In this document: one piece after another, positions 18,614 to 28,863 of the stretch
Layout: each line of letters begins with the position of its first letter
Position numbering within the stretch: position 1 is the first letter of the stretch
DNA from: Sphingopyxis macrogoltabida
GTDB lineage: Bacteria > Pseudomonadota > Alphaproteobacteria > Sphingomonadales > Sphingomonadaceae
Direction of reading: 5' to 3'
Assembly: GCF_001307295.1 (NCBI RefSeq)
Contig: NZ_CP012700.1
Span: 251,001 to 315,000 of the forward strand
Length of the DNA stretch: 64,000 nucleotides
The notes under the pieces: generated by a model
The model's input: only the letters and a program-made list of their open reading frames with translations
What the model was told of the DNA's origin: nothing
The model's database searches: none
Program-made: the position numbers and the translations under genes

Positions 18614-20011
18614 ATGTCCGATTACGACTACGACGTCCTTGTCATCGGTGCCGGCCCCGGCGGCTATGTCGCGGCGATCCGCGCGGCGCAACTGGGCCTC
18701 AAGACCGCGTGCGCCGAAGGACGCGAAACGCTCGGCGGCACCTGCCTTAACGTCGGCTGCATCCCGTCGAAGGCGATGCTGCACGCGTCGGAATATTTCG
18801 AAGCCGCCGCGGGCGGCGCGATGGCGGCGATGGGCATCAAGGTGAAGCCCGAACTCGACCTCGGCACCATGCACGGCCAGCGCAAGGATGCGGTAAAGGG
18901 CCTGACCGGCGGCATCGAGTTTTTGTTCAAGAAGAACAAGGTCGACTGGCTGAAGGGCTATGCGCAGTTCATCTCGAAAGACAGCGTCGAGGTTGCGGGC
19001 AAGACCTATCGCGCCAAGAATATTATCATCGCCACAGGGTCGTCGGTGACCCCACTTCCGGGCGTCGAGGTCGATAACGACAAGCAGATCATCGTCGATT
19101 CGACCGGCGCGCTCGAACTGGCGAAGGTGCCGGGGCATATGGTCGTGATCGGCGGCGGCGTGATCGGGCTCGAACTCGGCAGCGTGTGGCGCCGCCTTGG
19201 CGCGAAGGTCACCGTCGTCGAGTATCTCGACCAGATCCTGCCCGGCATGGACGGCGACGTTCGTAAGGAAGCGAACAAGATTTTCAAGAAGCAGGGCATC
19301 GAGTTCAGGCTGAAGACCAAGGTCACCGGCGCGGCGATCAAGGGCAAGAAGGCCGTCTTGACGCTCGAACCCGCTGCCGGCGGCGAAGCCGAAACGCTCG
19401 AGGCCGATGTCGTGCTGGTATCGATCGGGCGCAAGCCGAACACCGACGGGCTCGCGCTCGACAAGGCAGGGCTGCAAGTCAACCAGCGTGGCCAGATCGA
19501 AACCGATCATGATTTCAGCACGCAGGTCCCCGGCATCTGGGCGATCGGCGACGTCATTCCCGGCCCGATGCTCGCGCACAAGGCCGAGGATGAAGGCATC
19601 GCCTGTGCCGAAAATATCGCCGGCCAGACGGGCATCGTAAACCACGACGTCATCCCGTCGGTCGTCTACACCTGGCCCGAAATCGCCGGCGTCGGCCTGA
19701 CCGAAGAGCAGGCGAAGGAAAAGGGTGAGGTCAAGGTCGGCAAATTCCCGATGCTCGCGAACAGCCGCGCCAAGACCAACCACGAGCCCGACGGCTTCGT
19801 GAAGGTGATCGCCGATGCCAAGACCGACCGTGTGCTCGGCGTCTGGTGTATCGCGAGCGTGGCCGGGACGATGATCGCGCAGGCGGCGCAGGCCATGGAA
19901 TTCGGCGCGACGTCGGAGGACATCGCCTATACCTGCCACGCCCATCCGACGCACAGCGAGGCAATCAAGGAAGCCGCGATGGCGGTGACGGGCAAGCCAA
20001 TCCACGTCTGA
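18614..20011 (+). CDS. lpdA: Dihydrolipoyl dehydrogenase (E3)
   Basis: A 465-residue flavoprotein disulfide reductase that reoxidises lipoyl groups of E2 with NAD. FAD loop VIGAGPGGYVAAIRAAQLG lies at about 9-27, the redox disulfide in GGTCLNVGCIPSK near 44, the NAD loop VIGGGVIGLELGSVW near 178 and the active-site CHAHPTHSEA near the C-terminus. The preceding GGAGTGAGTT provides a ribosome site. Placement after sucAB indicates the E3 of the 2-oxoglutarate complex, though it may serve other 2-oxoacid complexes too. Confidence 0.97.
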   Translation: MSDYDYDVLVIGAGPGGYVAAIRAAQLGLKTACAEGRETLGGTCLNVGCIPSKAMLHASEYFEAAAGGAMAAMGIKVKPELDLGTMHGQRKDAVKGLTGGIEFLFKKNKVDWLKGYAQFISKDSVEVAGKTYRAKNIIIATGSSVTPLPGVEVDNDKQIIVDSTGALELAKVPGHMVVIGGGVIGLELGSVWRRLGAKVTVVEYLDQILPGMDGDVRKEANKIFKKQGIEFRLKTKVTGAAIKGKKAVLTLEPAAGGEAETLEADVVLVSIGRKPNTDGLALDKAGLQVNQRGQIETDHDFSTQVPGIWAIGDVIPGPMLAHKAEDEGIACAENIAGQTGIVNHDVIPSVVYTWPEIAGVGLTEEQAKEKGEVKVGKFPMLANSRAKTNHEPDGFVKVIADAKTDRVLGVWCIASVAGTMIAQAAQAMEFGATSEDIAYTCHAHPTHSEAIKEAAMAVTGKPIHV

Positions 20012-20015
20012 CGCG

Positions 20016-20903
20016 ATGCCCGCGCCGCGTCATCGCACGATGCCGTGCGCGCCGGTCTGGCTCGCGGCAGCGGCGCTGGTCGCGGCGGTCACGAGCGGGC
20101 TTCTCTTCTTCCACGTTGGCGGTGCTCCGGCCGCCTATCTGCCGCTCAATGCCGCGTCGCTGCTTCTGGCGTTGATTGCCATGTTCGCTGTCCCCGCCGG
20201 GCGCCTGGGCGGTCAGGGCGCAGCGTGGGTCGTTGCGCTGTCCCTCGCCGGAATGGTGGCGACACTGGTCAGCGGTTTCGATCTCGACGGCGTTCGCCGC
20301 TGGCTGCCGCTGGGCCCGGTCCGGCTTCACACTGCGATGCTGCTTTTGCCGGCGATGATCGCCGCTTTGCCGCATCTGGCGGTTCGCTGGCAGCTGGCGG
20401 CGGTGGCTGTGGCGGCCACGGTCGCCGTGCTCCAGCCCGACGCCGCTTCCGCACTGGCCCTCGGCATCGGCTTCGTCGCTTCGCACTGGCAGCGCCGGCG
20501 CGCGCCGTCGATTGCCGCGGGGCACGCGGTGGTGGCGACCGGCATCATCGCGAGCGCCTTTCGTGCCGATCCTCTGGCGCCCGTTCGCTTTGTCGAAAAT
20601 GCCGTCGCCGATGGCTGGGCCCTGCATCCGGGCATCGGTATTCTGATCCTTGCGGCGTTGCTTTTCGCGATCGGCGCGCCCGCCCTGATGAGAAGATCGC
20701 ATCGCGATAGCGCGCTGGGCGTCGCGGGCGTCTGGACCGGCTTCGCGGCGGCGTCGCTGATCGGGCCTTATCCAACCCCGCTCGCGGGTTATGGCGCGGC
20801 GGCGATTCTGGGCTATGGTCTGGCGATGGCGGTGCTGCGCGGCTTGCCCGTGCGTGATTGGCCGCACGGTAATGGCACCGGCCGGTCCGGGGAAGATGAT
20901 TGA
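20016..20903 (+). CDS. Divergent SEDS (FtsW/RodA)-like membrane protein, short
   Basis: A 295-residue polytopic protein with about eight hydrophobic helices. Three stretches recall SEDS proteins: GVRRWLPLG at 92-100 (SEDS GxRRWIxLG), LQPDAASAL at 139-147 (SEDS QPDLGTA) and GPYPTPLAGYG at 250-260 (SEDS LPLPFxSYG). It is about 80-100 residues shorter than FtsW or RodA, and I see no clear HTDFIF-like extracellular loop, so glycosyltransferase activity is doubtful. It lies 4 bases after lpdA and overlaps the TRIC gene. Function unknown; the SEDS relation is inference. Confidence 0.6.
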   Translation: MPAPRHRTMPCAPVWLAAAALVAAVTSGLLFFHVGGAPAAYLPLNAASLLLALIAMFAVPAGRLGGQGAAWVVALSLAGMVATLVSGFDLDGVRRWLPLGPVRLHTAMLLLPAMIAALPHLAVRWQLAAVAVAATVAVLQPDAASALALGIGFVASHWQRRRAPSIAAGHAVVATGIIASAFRADPLAPVRFVENAVADGWALHPGIGILILAALLFAIGAPALMRRSHRDSALGVAGVWTGFAAASLIGPYPTPLAGYGAAAILGYGLAMAVLRGLPVRDWPHGNGTGRSGEDD

Positions 20904-21517
20904 CGAGCGATACCATCATCCGCCTGCTCGACCTTTCCGGTATCGCGGTCTTCGCGCTGTCGGGCGCGTTGATGGCGGTGCGACTGCGCCAGACGCTGGT
21001 GACCGCGAGTTTTTTCGCGCTCGTCACCGGCGTCGGCGGCGGTAGCGTTCGTGACCTTCTCATCGGGGCGCCGGTCTTCTGGGTGCAGGACGGCGCGATC
21101 GCGGCGGTGTGCATCGCCATCGCGCTGATCGTGTGGGTAACGCCCGAACGCTGGTGGCCGGGGCAATTGCTCGAATGGGCCGATGCCGTGGGGCTGGCTG
21201 CCTATGCCGTTTTCGGGACGGCGAAGGCTTTGGCCTGGGGCGTGCCGCCCTTTCCGGCGCTGATGATGGGGGTAATCACCGGCTGCGTCGGCGGCACGAT
21301 CCGCGACATCCTTGCCGGCGTGCCGTCGATCATCATGCGCCCCGAAGTGTATGTTACCGCTGCGGCGCTCGCATCGGGCCTGTTCCTGCTCCTGCAATGG
21401 CTGGGGACCGGAACGCCGGTAGCCGCCGTCGCGGGAGCGGTCGCCGGCTTTGTCCTGCGCGGCGCCGCGATTCACTGGTCGCTCGCGCTTCCCGCATATC
21501 GAGGCCCCAAAAGCTAG
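20900..21517 (+). CDS. Trimeric intracellular cation channel family protein (UPF0126)
   Basis: A 205-residue membrane protein with seven predicted helices in two pseudo-repeats. Each repeat has the family signature: TGVGGGSVRDLLIG near 46 and TGCVGGTIRDILAG near 130. Prokaryotic TRIC proteins are homotrimeric channels permeable to potassium or sodium. The start is TTG at 20900, overlapping the TGA of the SEDS-like gene; no better-placed ATG precedes the conserved first helix. The pair probably forms one transcription unit. Confidence 0.88.
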   Translation: MTSDTIIRLLDLSGIAVFALSGALMAVRLRQTLVTASFFALVTGVGGGSVRDLLIGAPVFWVQDGAIAAVCIAIALIVWVTPERWWPGQLLEWADAVGLAAYAVFGTAKALAWGVPPFPALMMGVITGCVGGTIRDILAGVPSIIMRPEVYVTAAALASGLFLLLQWLGTGTPVAAVAGAVAGFVLRGAAIHWSLALPAYRGPKS

Positions 21518-21604
21518 GCCGCGCGCCGGGCTTGCCAAATCGCGAATCTGTGGCAGGTTTGGCTTGTGAACATCGGTGTCAGCACCTTCCATCGCGGAGA
21601 TTCC

Positions 21605-22510
21605 ATGACGACAGAGCAGGCGACGGCCAACGGCATCAGCATCACCTATGAGGACAAGGGGCCCCGCGAGGCGCCGGTGATCCTGCTGGTGATGGGGCTC
21701 GGCGGGCAGTTGACCCTGTGGCCGGACGAGTTCGTCGAGGCGCTGAACGCGCATGGCTTCCGCACCATCCGCTACGACAATCGCGATGTCGGCCTGTCGA
21801 CGCGCTTCGACGCAGCGGGCGTTCCGAACCTCAAATGGATGTTCGTGAAAGCAGCGATCGGCCTGCCGGTGCGTCCCGCATACACGCTCGCCGACATGGC
21901 GGCCGACGGCATGGCGCTGCTCGACCATCTCGGCGTCCAGCGTGCGCATGTCGTCGGGGCGTCGATGGGGGGCATGATTTCGCAGCATATCGCCGCGCGC
22001 TATCCGGACCGCGTCCTGTCGCTGACCTCGATCATGTCGACCACCGGCAACCGCCGCCTGCCGCGCGCGAACAAGGAGGCGATGCAGGTCCTCGCGAACC
22101 GGCCGATGAGCGGCGACAAGGAGGATCTGATCGCCTATTCGGTGCGCGCCGCGCGGGTGATCGGCAGCCCCGGCTATCCGGCGACCGAAGAGCGGCTGCA
22201 GCGCCGGGTGCGGAGCGATTTCGAGCGCGGCTGGTACCCGCAGGGCGTCGCGCGGCAGATGGCGGCGATCGTCTCCGACGGCGACCGGCGCGCGATGCTG
22301 AAGGATGTCAAGGCACCGACACTGGTCATCCACGGCGAGGCCGACCCGCTGGTGCCGATCGCCGGCGGCCGCGACACGGCGGAGAATATCGCGGGCGCGC
22401 GGCTGTTGACGATCCCGGGAATGGGACATGATCTGCCGCTGGCGCTGGTCGATACGCTCGCCGACGCGGTTGCGGAGCACGCGAAGGAAACGGCCAGCGT
22501 TGCGGCGTAG
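21605..22510 (+). CDS. Alpha/beta hydrolase
   Basis: A 301-residue soluble alpha/beta hydrolase. The oxyanion region is LLVMGLGGQLTLWP, then IRYDNRDVGLSTRF, a pattern seen in lipase- and haloperoxidase-like hydrolases. The nucleophile is Ser in GASMGGMISQ near 119, the acid Asp in HGEADPLVPI and the His in GMGHDLP. The start at 21605 is preferred because CGGAGA lies seven bases upstream; an ATG at 21566 adds 13 residues. Natural substrate unknown. Confidence 0.87.
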   Translation: MTTEQATANGISITYEDKGPREAPVILLVMGLGGQLTLWPDEFVEALNAHGFRTIRYDNRDVGLSTRFDAAGVPNLKWMFVKAAIGLPVRPAYTLADMAADGMALLDHLGVQRAHVVGASMGGMISQHIAARYPDRVLSLTSIMSTTGNRRLPRANKEAMQVLANRPMSGDKEDLIAYSVRAARVIGSPGYPATEERLQRRVRSDFERGWYPQGVARQMAAIVSDGDRRAMLKDVKAPTLVIHGEADPLVPIAGGRDTAENIAGARLLTIPGMGHDLPLALVDTLADAVAEHAKETASVAA

Positions 22511-22511
22511 A

Positions 22512-22628
22512 ATCTCCCCTCCCGCAGGCGGGGGGGGGGGGGGGCCAGCAGCGTTGCAATCTGCCCACCCCGCTGCGGCTAGCGAACAAGTTCGCAAGCC
22601 TCGCTGCCCCTCCCGTTTACGGGAGGAG
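22512..22628. repeat. Palindromic spacer with 15-base G tract
   Basis: Between a plus-strand hydrolase and minus-strand sppA lie several dyads: CTCCCGC-AGGCGGG at the left end running into 15 consecutive G (22530-22544), GCGAAC-AA-GTTCGC at 22582-22595 and CCTCCCG-TTTA-CGGGAGG at 22609-22626. They look like degenerate REP-like palindromes acting as bidirectional terminators. The G tract is prone to slippage and its length is uncertain. Confidence 0.65.
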
Positions 22629-22633
22629 AAAAG

Positions 22634-24613
22634 TTAACGGAGCAAGAGCGCCAGCGTTCCCAGCCAGCCCTTCGCTTCGGCCTTTCCAGTCAGCGGGACG
22701 GCCGGCAGATAGGCGCGGCAATCGAGGCACGACGCCTGGATCGATCCGGCCTGCGTCAGCAACGACAGGTCTTGCAGCAACCGCCGTTCGGCGAGCTGGC
22801 GGTTCATCGCCGCGATGCCGAACCAGCCGCGCGGCGCCGCCGCCGCGGGCTCCTCGACTCCCGCCCAGCTCGCCAGCATTTTCGAGAATTCGCTCGGCTC
22901 GTCCTCGAAATATTTGGCGTGATATTCGCCGTCGATCTTGGCGAGCTTCGCCGCCGCGGCCAGCGCATCGGGCAGGCCGCCGAACTGGTCGATCAGGCCG
23001 ATCTGGCGCGCCGTGCCGCCCGCCCAGACGCGGCCCTCGGCGATCGCCTGGATCTTTTCGAGCGGCTGCTTGCGGCTCTTGGCGACGAGCCCGGTGAAGC
23101 GCGCATAGACATCCTCGACGCTGGCCTGCGCCATCGCGTTGAATTCGTCGCTGACGCCGCCGAGAATGTCGGGCTGGCCCGACAGCGGCGTCGTCTGGAT
23201 GCCGTCGGTGGTAACGCCGACCTTGGCGAGCGTCTGTTCGAAGCTCGGCAGGATGCCGAACACGCCGATCGATCCGGTGATCGTCTCGGGCTCGGCAAAG
23301 ATGCGGTCGGCGGGGGTCGCGACCCAATAGCCGCCCGAGGCCGCGACATTGGCCATCGATACGACGATCGGCAGCTTTTTCGCCTTTGCGGCGAGCGTCG
23401 CCTGGCGGATCTGTTCGGACGCGAGCACCGAGCCGCCCGGCGAATCGACGCGCAAAACGATCGCCTTTACACTGCTGTCGGCGGTTGCATCGAGGATATG
23501 CTGCGCGACGGTCTCGCCGCCCGCCGTCCCGTTCGCCGCCTCGCCGTCGACGATTTCGCCGACCACGGGGACGACCGCGATGCGGCTGCCATTTTCCTGC
23601 GGCGGATTGGCGGCGACCCAGTTTTCGAGCGGGATCGCGTTGAACGTCCATGGCTGGCTGTCGTCCGGCGCACCGCTGATCTCGGCGACGCGGCTGTCGA
23701 AAGCCATGCGACCGCCGACCTTGTCGATCAGCCCGGCGTCGAGTGAGGCCTTGCTGAGATCATTGCCCGCCGCGCGGATCGCGCCGGCAGTGTCGGCGAT
23801 AAAGGGGTCGATCTTCGCCTTGGGCCGCGCCTTCTTGACGTCGCTCAGCCAGTTTTCCCAGAGGGCGCCGGCATAGGCGAGGTCCGCCTCCTTCGCTTCG
23901 GGCGACTGGTCGGCGCGGAGATAGGGTTCGACTGCGCTTTTGAAGGTGCCGACGCGGTAGATGTGCGCGGTGACGCCTAGCCGGTCCATCAGCCCCTTGT
24001 AGTAGAGGCGCGATCCGCCGGGGCCGGCGATGGCGACGCCGCCTATGCCGTCGGCCCAGATCTCGCTGGCGTGCGCCGCGACCTGATAGCTGTCGGTCGT
24101 ATAGGCGGTGGCATAGGCGAGCACCGGCTTGTTCTTCGCGCGCACCTTGTCGATCGCGCTGCCGATTTCGGCGAGCGACACCTGCCCACCGCCGAGGAAA
24201 CGGTCGAGGTCGAGCACGACCGAGGTCACGCGCTTGTCGTCGGCGGCGGTTTCGAGCGCGTGGACGACGTCGCGGACGCGGATTTCCTTGAGGTCGTTAC
24301 CGCCCGACAGCGCCGCGAGCGGGTCGATCTCGGCCGGCTGTTCGGTGACGATACCGTCGAGGTCGATGACCAGCGCGCCCTGGCTGACCGGGAGGCCGGC
24401 GTTGGGGCGGCCGGCGAGCAGGCCGAACAGCAAGGCGAAGAACATGAGCAGGAACACCAGCGCGAGCCCGTCCTTCAACGCGACGAGCAGGTGCCACACC
24501 TTGCGCGGAAAGCTGGTCGTGCCTTTCGGCTTATCCTCGCCCGGCAGCGGTCGGCGGACGGGGATGGCCCAGGGGCCTGCGGGATTAGCGGTATCGGGAG
24601 AGCTGTCGGTCAT
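22634..24613 (-). CDS. sppA: Signal peptide peptidase SppA, 67 kDa type
   Basis: A 659-residue membrane-anchored Ser/Lys peptidase that degrades cleaved signal peptides. One transmembrane helix (about 37-58, LALVFLLMFFALLFGLLAGR) precedes two tandem S49 domains. The catalytic Lys is expected in YRVGTFKSAVEPYLR of the first domain and the Ser in MANVAASGGYWVATP of the second, as in E. coli SppA. The start at 24613 matches the short polar cytoplasmic tail of the family; an ATG 60 bases upstream is less likely. Convergent with the hydrolase gene. Confidence 0.94.
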   Translation of the reverse strand: MTDSSPDTANPAGPWAIPVRRPLPGEDKPKGTTSFPRKVWHLLVALKDGLALVFLLMFFALLFGLLAGRPNAGLPVSQGALVIDLDGIVTEQPAEIDPLAALSGGNDLKEIRVRDVVHALETAADDKRVTSVVLDLDRFLGGGQVSLAEIGSAIDKVRAKNKPVLAYATAYTTDSYQVAAHASEIWADGIGGVAIAGPGGSRLYYKGLMDRLGVTAHIYRVGTFKSAVEPYLRADQSPEAKEADLAYAGALWENWLSDVKKARPKAKIDPFIADTAGAIRAAGNDLSKASLDAGLIDKVGGRMAFDSRVAEISGAPDDSQPWTFNAIPLENWVAANPPQENGSRIAVVPVVGEIVDGEAANGTAGGETVAQHILDATADSSVKAIVLRVDSPGGSVLASEQIRQATLAAKAKKLPIVVSMANVAASGGYWVATPADRIFAEPETITGSIGVFGILPSFEQTLAKVGVTTDGIQTTPLSGQPDILGGVSDEFNAMAQASVEDVYARFTGLVAKSRKQPLEKIQAIAEGRVWAGGTARQIGLIDQFGGLPDALAAAAKLAKIDGEYHAKYFEDEPSEFSKMLASWAGVEEPAAAAPRGWFGIAAMNRQLAERRLLQDLSLLTQAGSIQASCLDCRAYLPAVPLTGKAEAKGWLGTLALLLR

Positions 24614-24688
24614 GCGGGTAAATCTAGGGAGGCGGCCCGCCCTTGGCAATGCACGCTTCGACGGGCGGCACACCCGGCTCCATGGGCG

Positions 24689-25606
24689 TCAGAGCCACCC
24701 CTCGCGGCGATACCAGTTCACCGTCGCGGTGAGTGCGTTACCCGTTTCGATTTGGGGCTGCCACAGCTCAGGCGGCGGGCAGGCGCCGGCAGCGACCACC
24801 CAGTCGGGATGCGCGATATAGCGGGCGCGGTCGGGGGTCAGCTTGGCGCGGCTGCGGCGAACCAGCGTGTCGAGCTGCCCCCCCGCCTTGAGCAGCAGCG
24901 CCGGGGTCGCGAGCGTCGAGACGTGGCGGCGGCCGACGGCGCGGCCGATGGCGCGCGCGAAGCTGCGGTGTGACCAGCCGTTTGCGCGGCCGTCATCGGG
25001 TTCGTACGTCTGCCCGATGCTGATATCGCGGTCGGCGGCGAGGGCGACGAGCAGACGTGCGAGCTCATCGACGTAGATCGCCGACAAGCGGCCGGCCGGC
25101 ACCAGCGCAATCCCGCGCCGCGCCATGCGGAACATATCGAGCATCTCGGTATCGCCGGGGCCGAACACCGCGGGCGGGCGGACGATCGTCCAGTCGAGTC
25201 CGCTCGCGCGCACGAGTGTTTCGGCGCGGGCTTTCGACCAGCCGTAATCGGAGATGCCCGGCTCGCGCGCGGCGAGCGAGGAGACATGGATGAAGCGGCT
25301 GATCCCCGCGCCGCGCGCCGCGTCGATGACATGGCCGGTCGCTGCGACATTGCCGGCCTCGAACGCCGCGCGCGTCGGGACGCTCACGACGCCGGCAATG
25401 TGCATCACCACATCGGCGCCCGCCGCCATTTCCGCGAGGCTGTCCGGCCGGTCGAGCGCGCCGGCGATCCAGGTGACGCCGTCTTGTTCAGGCTGCGGGC
25501 GGCGTGTGAGCGCGCGGACGTGCCAGCCTGCCGCGACGGCCTGCCGCAACGTCGCGCCGCCGACGAAGCCGGTCGCACCGGTCATCGCCAGCGTCGGTTT
25601 GCTCAC
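24689..25606 (-). CDS. NAD(P)-dependent epimerase/dehydratase family protein
   Basis: A 305-residue extended short-chain dehydrogenase. The nucleotide loop is MTGATGFVGGATLR near residue 8, followed by ALDRPDSLAEMAAGADVVMHIA, and the YxxxK pair appears as YGWSKARAE near 140. Such atypical SDRs act as sugar epimerases, dehydratases or quinone-assembly chaperones. The start is GTG 25606, which overlaps the proB stop (GTGA); this keeps the conserved first strand complete. Probably cotranscribed with proB. Substrate unknown. Confidence 0.82.
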   Translation of the reverse strand: MSKPTLAMTGATGFVGGATLRQAVAAGWHVRALTRRPQPEQDGVTWIAGALDRPDSLAEMAAGADVVMHIAGVVSVPTRAAFEAGNVAATGHVIDAARGAGISRFIHVSSLAAREPGISDYGWSKARAETLVRASGLDWTIVRPPAVFGPGDTEMLDMFRMARRGIALVPAGRLSAIYVDELARLLVALAADRDISIGQTYEPDDGRANGWSHRSFARAIGRAVGRRHVSTLATPALLLKAGGQLDTLVRRSRAKLTPDRARYIAHPDWVVAAGACPPPELWQPQIETGNALTATVNWYRREGWL

Positions 25607-26706
25607 AGCAGCACCAGATGGTCGCGGTGCACCATGGCCGCCCGCGGCGCATAGCCGAGCGCGGCTTCCTGCGCATCGCGGCCGAGGCCTAGGATCGCGG
25701 CAGCGTCGGTGGCGGGATATTCGGCGAGCCCGCGCGCGACGATGCGTCCGTCGGGGCCCGCGATGTCGAGGATGTCGCCGCGGGCGAAGCTGCCGCTGGC
25801 CGCGGTAACGCCTGCTGCGAGCAAGCTTGCGCCGCCGTGCAGCGCCTTCACTGCGCCTGCGTCGATGACGAGCCGCCCCTTGGCGGTCAGCCCGCCGGCG
25901 AGCCACGCCTTGCGCGCGCTCGCGCCGCGCTCGGCGGCGAACAGGCTGTGCCGCGCCTCGGCCGACAGCGGCCGGTCGATGCGGCCCGATGCGATCGCGA
26001 GGTGCGCGCCGGCGGCATTGGCGATGCGCGCCGCGGCGATCTTCGACACCATGCCGCCCGAGCCCATTCCCGACGCCGAACCGGTGTCGGCCATTGCCTC
26101 GATCGCGGCGTCGATGCGGTCGATACGTGCGATGTGAACGGCACCGTCCTGCGCCGGATTGCGGTCGTAGAGGCCGTCGATATCGCTGAGCAGGACGACA
26201 CCGCCGGCGCCCGCCGCCTGTGCGACGCGCGCGGCGAGGCGGTCGTTGTCGCCGAAGCGGATTTCCTCGGTCGCGACGCTGTCATTCTCGTTGATGATCG
26301 GCACCACGCCGAGACCCAGCAGCCGGTCGAGCGTCGCCGAGGCGTTGAGATAGCGGCGGCGATGTTCGAGGTCGTCGAGGGTGACGAGCATCTGCGCCGC
26401 GGTCACCCCTTCGGCGCCGAGCACCTCGGCCCAAACCTGCGACAGCGCGATCTGGCCGGTCGCGGCAGCGGCCTGCGCATCCTCGAGGCTGGCGCGGCCG
26501 CCCTTGGCAAGACCGAGCCGCCGCGCGCCGAGCGCGATGGCGCCCGACGAGACTACGGCGACCTGTTGGCCGGCGCGGGTGCGTTCGGCAATGTCGGCGG
26601 CGATGCCCGCGAGCCAGCCTCGCCGCACCGCGCCGTCGGGATCGACGAGCAGGGCCGATCCGATCTTGACGATCAGGCGGGGGCAAGAGGCGGGCGCGAA
26701 CAACAT
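25603..26706 (-). CDS. proB: Glutamate 5-kinase
   Basis: A 367-residue enzyme catalysing the first step of proline synthesis, ATP-dependent phosphorylation of glutamate. The amino-acid-kinase domain opens with RLIVKIGSALLVD and contains VSSGAIALGARRLG, INENDSVATEEIRFGDND and GSGGMVSKIAAARIA. Residues from about 275 form a PUA domain (KGRLVIDAGAVKALHGGASL). The start at 26706 is set by the conserved kinase N-terminus; a longer in-frame ATG at 26877 runs back into the next gene. Proline feedback is likely from family knowledge. Confidence 0.95.
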   Translation of the reverse strand: MLFAPASCPRLIVKIGSALLVDPDGAVRRGWLAGIAADIAERTRAGQQVAVVSSGAIALGARRLGLAKGGRASLEDAQAAAATGQIALSQVWAEVLGAEGVTAAQMLVTLDDLEHRRRYLNASATLDRLLGLGVVPIINENDSVATEEIRFGDNDRLAARVAQAAGAGGVVLLSDIDGLYDRNPAQDGAVHIARIDRIDAAIEAMADTGSASGMGSGGMVSKIAAARIANAAGAHLAIASGRIDRPLSAEARHSLFAAERGASARKAWLAGGLTAKGRLVIDAGAVKALHGGASLLAAGVTAASGSFARGDILDIAGPDGRIVARGLAEYPATDAAAILGLGRDAQEAALGYAPRAAMVHRDHLVLL

Positions 26707-26749
26707 GCGCCGCCGATAGCGCGCACCGCGCGCCGCGCCAATGCCTAGC

Positions 26750-27547
26750 TTAGCGGCTGCCGCCGAAAGTGTAGCTGAGCGCGATCCCCGCCGACGGTTG
26801 GCTGCGCGAGCCCGAATGGCGAACGATCGGCGAATCGGCGGCATCGCCGACCAGCCGGTCATAGCGGCCATAGACACCCACCCCCCAGCGCTTGCCGAGC
26901 TGGCGGAGATAGCCCGCCGTCACGCCGACCGACTGGATACCGCCGCCGGGATCGAAGGCGGCGAGGCCCGAGGCAGCGGAGGCGGCGGGGGTGACGCCGA
27001 AATAGGCGCGGCGGTATTTCGCGTCGCCCAGCGTTACGCGCGGGCCGATCGAAAACAGCCAGTCGTCGCCGTCGCGCGCGATATAGTCGGCGCTGACTTC
27101 GCCGACCCAGCCCTTGTGACCGCTCAGACCCTTGCGGCCTTCGATGCGGACGCGAAATTCGGGCGCCAAGGAATATTGCGCAAAGGCGCCGGCCTCGATT
27201 GACAAGCCGACCTTGGGCAAGTTCGCCGCGACATCGGCGGCGGTCCGCTTGCCGATGAAACCGAAAGCGGGGCCGAAGGCGAAGTTGCCCGAATGAACGA
27301 GCGGCGAACCGAAGCTTTCGTCGGGGGCCTCGAACTCGAACGGCGTGCCTTCGGGCGACCGCGACAGGTCGACATAGGGGCCGATCGTCATGTCCTTAGC
27401 GCCGGGCCACGCCGGCGAGAGCTGTGGACCGAGGATGATGCGCGTCCGTTTCGGAGCGTCGGCCTGCTGCGCATGGGCGGTAAGCGCCAGGGCGAGCAAA
27501 ACCGTCGCTGATAATAGCGCACGGTTGAAAAGGCGATATGCGGGCAT
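26750..27547 (-). CDS. MipA/OmpV family outer-membrane protein
   Basis: A 265-residue exported beta-barrel. A signal peptide occupies about 1-25 (RLFNRALLSATVLLALALTA, cleavage after AHA). The mature part alternates polar and apolar residues and ends with AGIALSYTFGGSR, near a C-terminal barrel strand. RRAYFGVTPAASAASGL and GVTAGYLRQLGKRWG are typical of MipA/OmpV scaffolding proteins for murein enzymes. The start at 27547 gives the clean signal. It sits between obgE and proB on the same strand with short spacers. Confidence 0.82.
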   Translation of the reverse strand: MPAYRLFNRALLSATVLLALALTAHAQQADAPKRTRIILGPQLSPAWPGAKDMTIGPYVDLSRSPEGTPFEFEAPDESFGSPLVHSGNFAFGPAFGFIGKRTAADVAANLPKVGLSIEAGAFAQYSLAPEFRVRIEGRKGLSGHKGWVGEVSADYIARDGDDWLFSIGPRVTLGDAKYRRAYFGVTPAASAASGLAAFDPGGGIQSVGVTAGYLRQLGKRWGVGVYGRYDRLVGDAADSPIVRHSGSRSQPSAGIALSYTFGGSR

Positions 27548-27597
27548 CCGGAAATCCTTGTTGTTCCAAATGAAATCCCCGCTTCCGGCTTTCGTTC

Positions 27598-28656
<1,059 letters not shown>

Positions 28657-28725
28657 TTAGGGGGACGAGCGCGATTTGGCCAGAGATCGTCGGCTTTGGG
28701 GTGGGGCGCTGCCGCTTGTTAAGCC

Positions 28726-28813
28726 GTCATCCCGGGCTTGACCCGGGACCCGCCTTCCTTCTTCCGACGCCGGATCAAAGAAAAGGCAGGCCCCGGGTCA
28801 AGCCCGGGGTGAC
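28726..28813. repeat. Intergenic inverted repeat (class 2 palindrome)
   Basis: Arms 28726-28747 and 28792-28813 are inverted copies matching at 21 of 22 bases, with the core CCCGGGTCAAGCCCGGG. They lie in the 216-base gap between obgE and the TetR gene, which holds no other feature. The repeat could terminate the TetR transcript. Confidence 0.82.
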
Positions 28814-28863
28814 GAAGAGAGAAAGGTCCACAACCGGCCGCAAACAGTATTCTGCCGCCGCTC

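Noticed and set aside
22530..22544. G tract as a functional G-quadruplex regulatory site
   Set aside because: Single uninterrupted run between gene ends; no sign of regulatory placement, and length may be an artefact.
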